Assembly: GCA_900751785.1 (NCBI GenBank)
Contig: CAADSM010000009.1
Location: forward strand, 1 to 7,382
DNA: 7,382 nt
Direction: 5' to 3'
Origin: Lachnospiraceae bacterium
Lineage (GTDB): Bacteria > Bacillota > Clostridia > Lachnospirales > Lachnospiraceae
A program made the position numbers and the translations under genes. Position 1 is the stretch's first letter; each line of letters begins with the position of its first letter. The notes below the pieces were generated by a model. The model saw only the letters and a program-made list of their open reading frames with translations. It had not been told where the DNA came from and did no database searches. Below are positions 6,441 to 7,382 of the stretch, piece by piece.

Positions 6441-7316
6441 ATGAAGCTGGATGAGATCAGGATAGAAGACCTGGAAGTGTTTGCCAACCACGGGGTATTC
6501 CCGGAGGAAAATGTGCTGGGACAGAAGTTCCTTGTGTCAGCGGTATTATATACCGATACGAGAAGGGCGGGAAGGACAGACGATCTGACCGCCTCCATCC
6601 ACTACGGAGAGGTGTGCGCCTTTATCGACCGATATCTCCGGGAGCATACTTTCAAGCTGCTGGAGCGCGCCACTGAGAGTCTGGCAGAAGAGCTTCTCTT
6701 GAATACACAGAATCTCCGAAAGGTACGGATCGAGATCAAGAAGCCGTGGGCGCCGGTGGGGCTCCCGCTCAAGACAGTGAGCGTATCCATAGAGAGGGAA
6801 TGGCATGACGTCATTATTGCCCTTGGCTCCAACATGGGCGACAGGGAGGGCTACCTGAATGGTGCAGTAGAGAAGCTGAACGCAGTGAGAGGATGCCGCG
6901 TGAAAAAGGTCTCGGATTTCATCGAGACGCCGCCATACGGAGTGACAGATCAGGCGGACTTCCTGAACGGATGCCTGGAAATGGAGACTCTTCTGTATCC
7001 TCACGAACTCCTGGACGAACTGCACCGGATCGAGAAGGAAGCGGGAAGAGAACGGATCATCCGCTGGGGTCCCCGTACCCTGGATTTGGACATCATCTTT
7101 TATGACGATATGATCCTGCAGGATGATGATCTGTGTATCCCCCATGTCGAGATGCACAAGAGAGAATTTGTGCTGAAGCCCCTCTGCGGGATCGCGCCGT
7201 ATAAGAGACATCCGGTTACTGGGAAAACCGTCAAAGAGATGCTGGATGAGGTAAATTCGGGTTTGTCGACGGAAACTTCTGGGTGGTATAAGGTTCGAAA
7301 TCGGCAGGGCAGATAG
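6441..7316 (+). CDS. folBK: Bifunctional dihydroneopterin aldolase / 6-hydroxymethyl-dihydropterin pyrophosphokinase
   Basis: A fused enzyme of 291 residues performing two consecutive folate steps: cleavage of dihydroneopterin to 6-hydroxymethyl-7,8-dihydropterin (FolB), then its ATP-dependent pyrophosphorylation (FolK). The FolB half (about 1-120) shows ANHGVFPEE (15-23, with the conserved Glu22), LGQKF (26-30), HYGEV (54-58) and KKPWAP (100-105, carrying the active-site lysine). The FolK half (about 123-275) shows IALGSNMGDRE (126-136), ETPPYG (162-167), RWGPRTLDLDIIFYDD (208-223, with metal-binding Asp215 and Asp217) and IPHVEMHKREFVLKPL (233-248). The linker is only a few residues. Both halves look intact. 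GGAGG just upstream fixes the ATG at 6441. The last 15 to 20 residues are polar and poorly conserved. It is the last complete gene of the operon here and hands its product to FolP. Confidence 0.95.
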   Translation: MKLDEIRIEDLEVFANHGVFPEENVLGQKFLVSAVLYTDTRRAGRTDDLTASIHYGEVCAFIDRYLREHTFKLLERATESLAEELLLNTQNLRKVRIEIKKPWAPVGLPLKTVSVSIEREWHDVIIALGSNMGDREGYLNGAVEKLNAVRGCRVKKVSDFIETPPYGVTDQADFLNGCLEMETLLYPHELLDELHRIEKEAGRERIIRWGPRTLDLDIIFYDDMILQDDDLCIPHVEMHKREFVLKPLCGIAPYKRHPVTGKTVKEMLDEVNSGLSTETSGWYKVRNRQGR

Positions 7317-7342
7317 AAAATCGAAGACGTATTCTGAGAGGA

Positions 7343-7368
7343 GGGACGGGGGATCCAAGCTCCGTTCC
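7343..7368 (+). other. GC-rich hairpin downstream of folB-folK
   Basis: Bases 7343-7351 can pair with 7360-7368 as a 9-pair stem with two G-U pairs and an 8-base loop. No T tract follows, so it is not a standard intrinsic terminator. It is followed by GAAGGGTAAGAAAA, which could include a ribosome binding site for a gene starting just past the window. The last 66 bases hold no complete gene. Confidence 0.35.
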
Positions 7369-7382
7369 GAAGGGTAAGAAAA

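Noticed and set aside
5633..6598. Minus-strand open frame of 321 residues opposite folP
   Set aside because: It is antisense to a full dihydropteroate synthase with every motif intact and spans two genes; long antisense frames are expected in GC-rich coding DNA.
6546..7358. Minus-strand open frame of 270 residues opposite folB-folK
   Set aside because: It is antisense to a clearly functional gene, with no recognisable domain.

Overview
The window looks like chromosomal DNA from a moderately GC-rich clostridium, most likely a gut Lachnospiraceae. This rests on strong Shine-Dalgarno sites, tightly overlapping genes, a YtrA-type GntR/ABC cassette and a clostridial-style folate operon containing a folB-folK fusion. 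No database search was possible, so the placement is an inference. There are no tRNA or rRNA genes, insertion sequences or CRISPR repeats, and coding density is very high.

Left part, minus strand (1-2987): a three-gene operon read leftwards. It holds a short YtrA-family GntR repressor, an ABC ATPase and a large ABC permease that runs off the left edge. The genes overlap by 14 and 26 bases. A 192-base divergent intergenic region (2988-3179) holds the operon's extended -10 promoter. A near-perfect operator lies just downstream of that -10 box and fits the AGTGTA-N13-TACACT pattern recalled for Bacillus subtilis YtrA, so the operon is probably autorepressed and induced by an envelope or antibiotic stress.

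Right part, plus strand (3180-7316): a five-gene tetrahydrofolate operon, folC, folE, an HD-domain hydrolase gene, folP and a fused folB-folK. The first four genes overlap by 8, 1 and 4 bases, which suggests translational coupling; folB-folK follows after 64 bases. The operon encodes GTP cyclohydrolase I (FolE), dihydroneopterin aldolase plus pyrophosphokinase (FolB-FolK), dihydropteroate synthase (FolP) and dihydrofolate/folylpolyglutamate synthase (FolC). The one step between GTP and dihydrofolate without a classical enzyme here is dephosphorylation of dihydroneopterin triphosphate. The HD-domain protein sits between folE and folP and is the natural candidate for it. Dihydrofolate reductase and the p-aminobenzoate genes are not in the window.

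The folC promoter is followed by a 13-base imperfect inverted repeat that overlaps the predicted transcription start and ends against the ribosome binding site. No known folate (THF) riboswitch was recognised there. Past folB-folK, the last 66 bases hold a GC-rich hairpin without a T tract and no complete gene. Most of the window is recognisable biology; the parts most worth a second look are the HD protein's role, the folC leader and the divergent control region.
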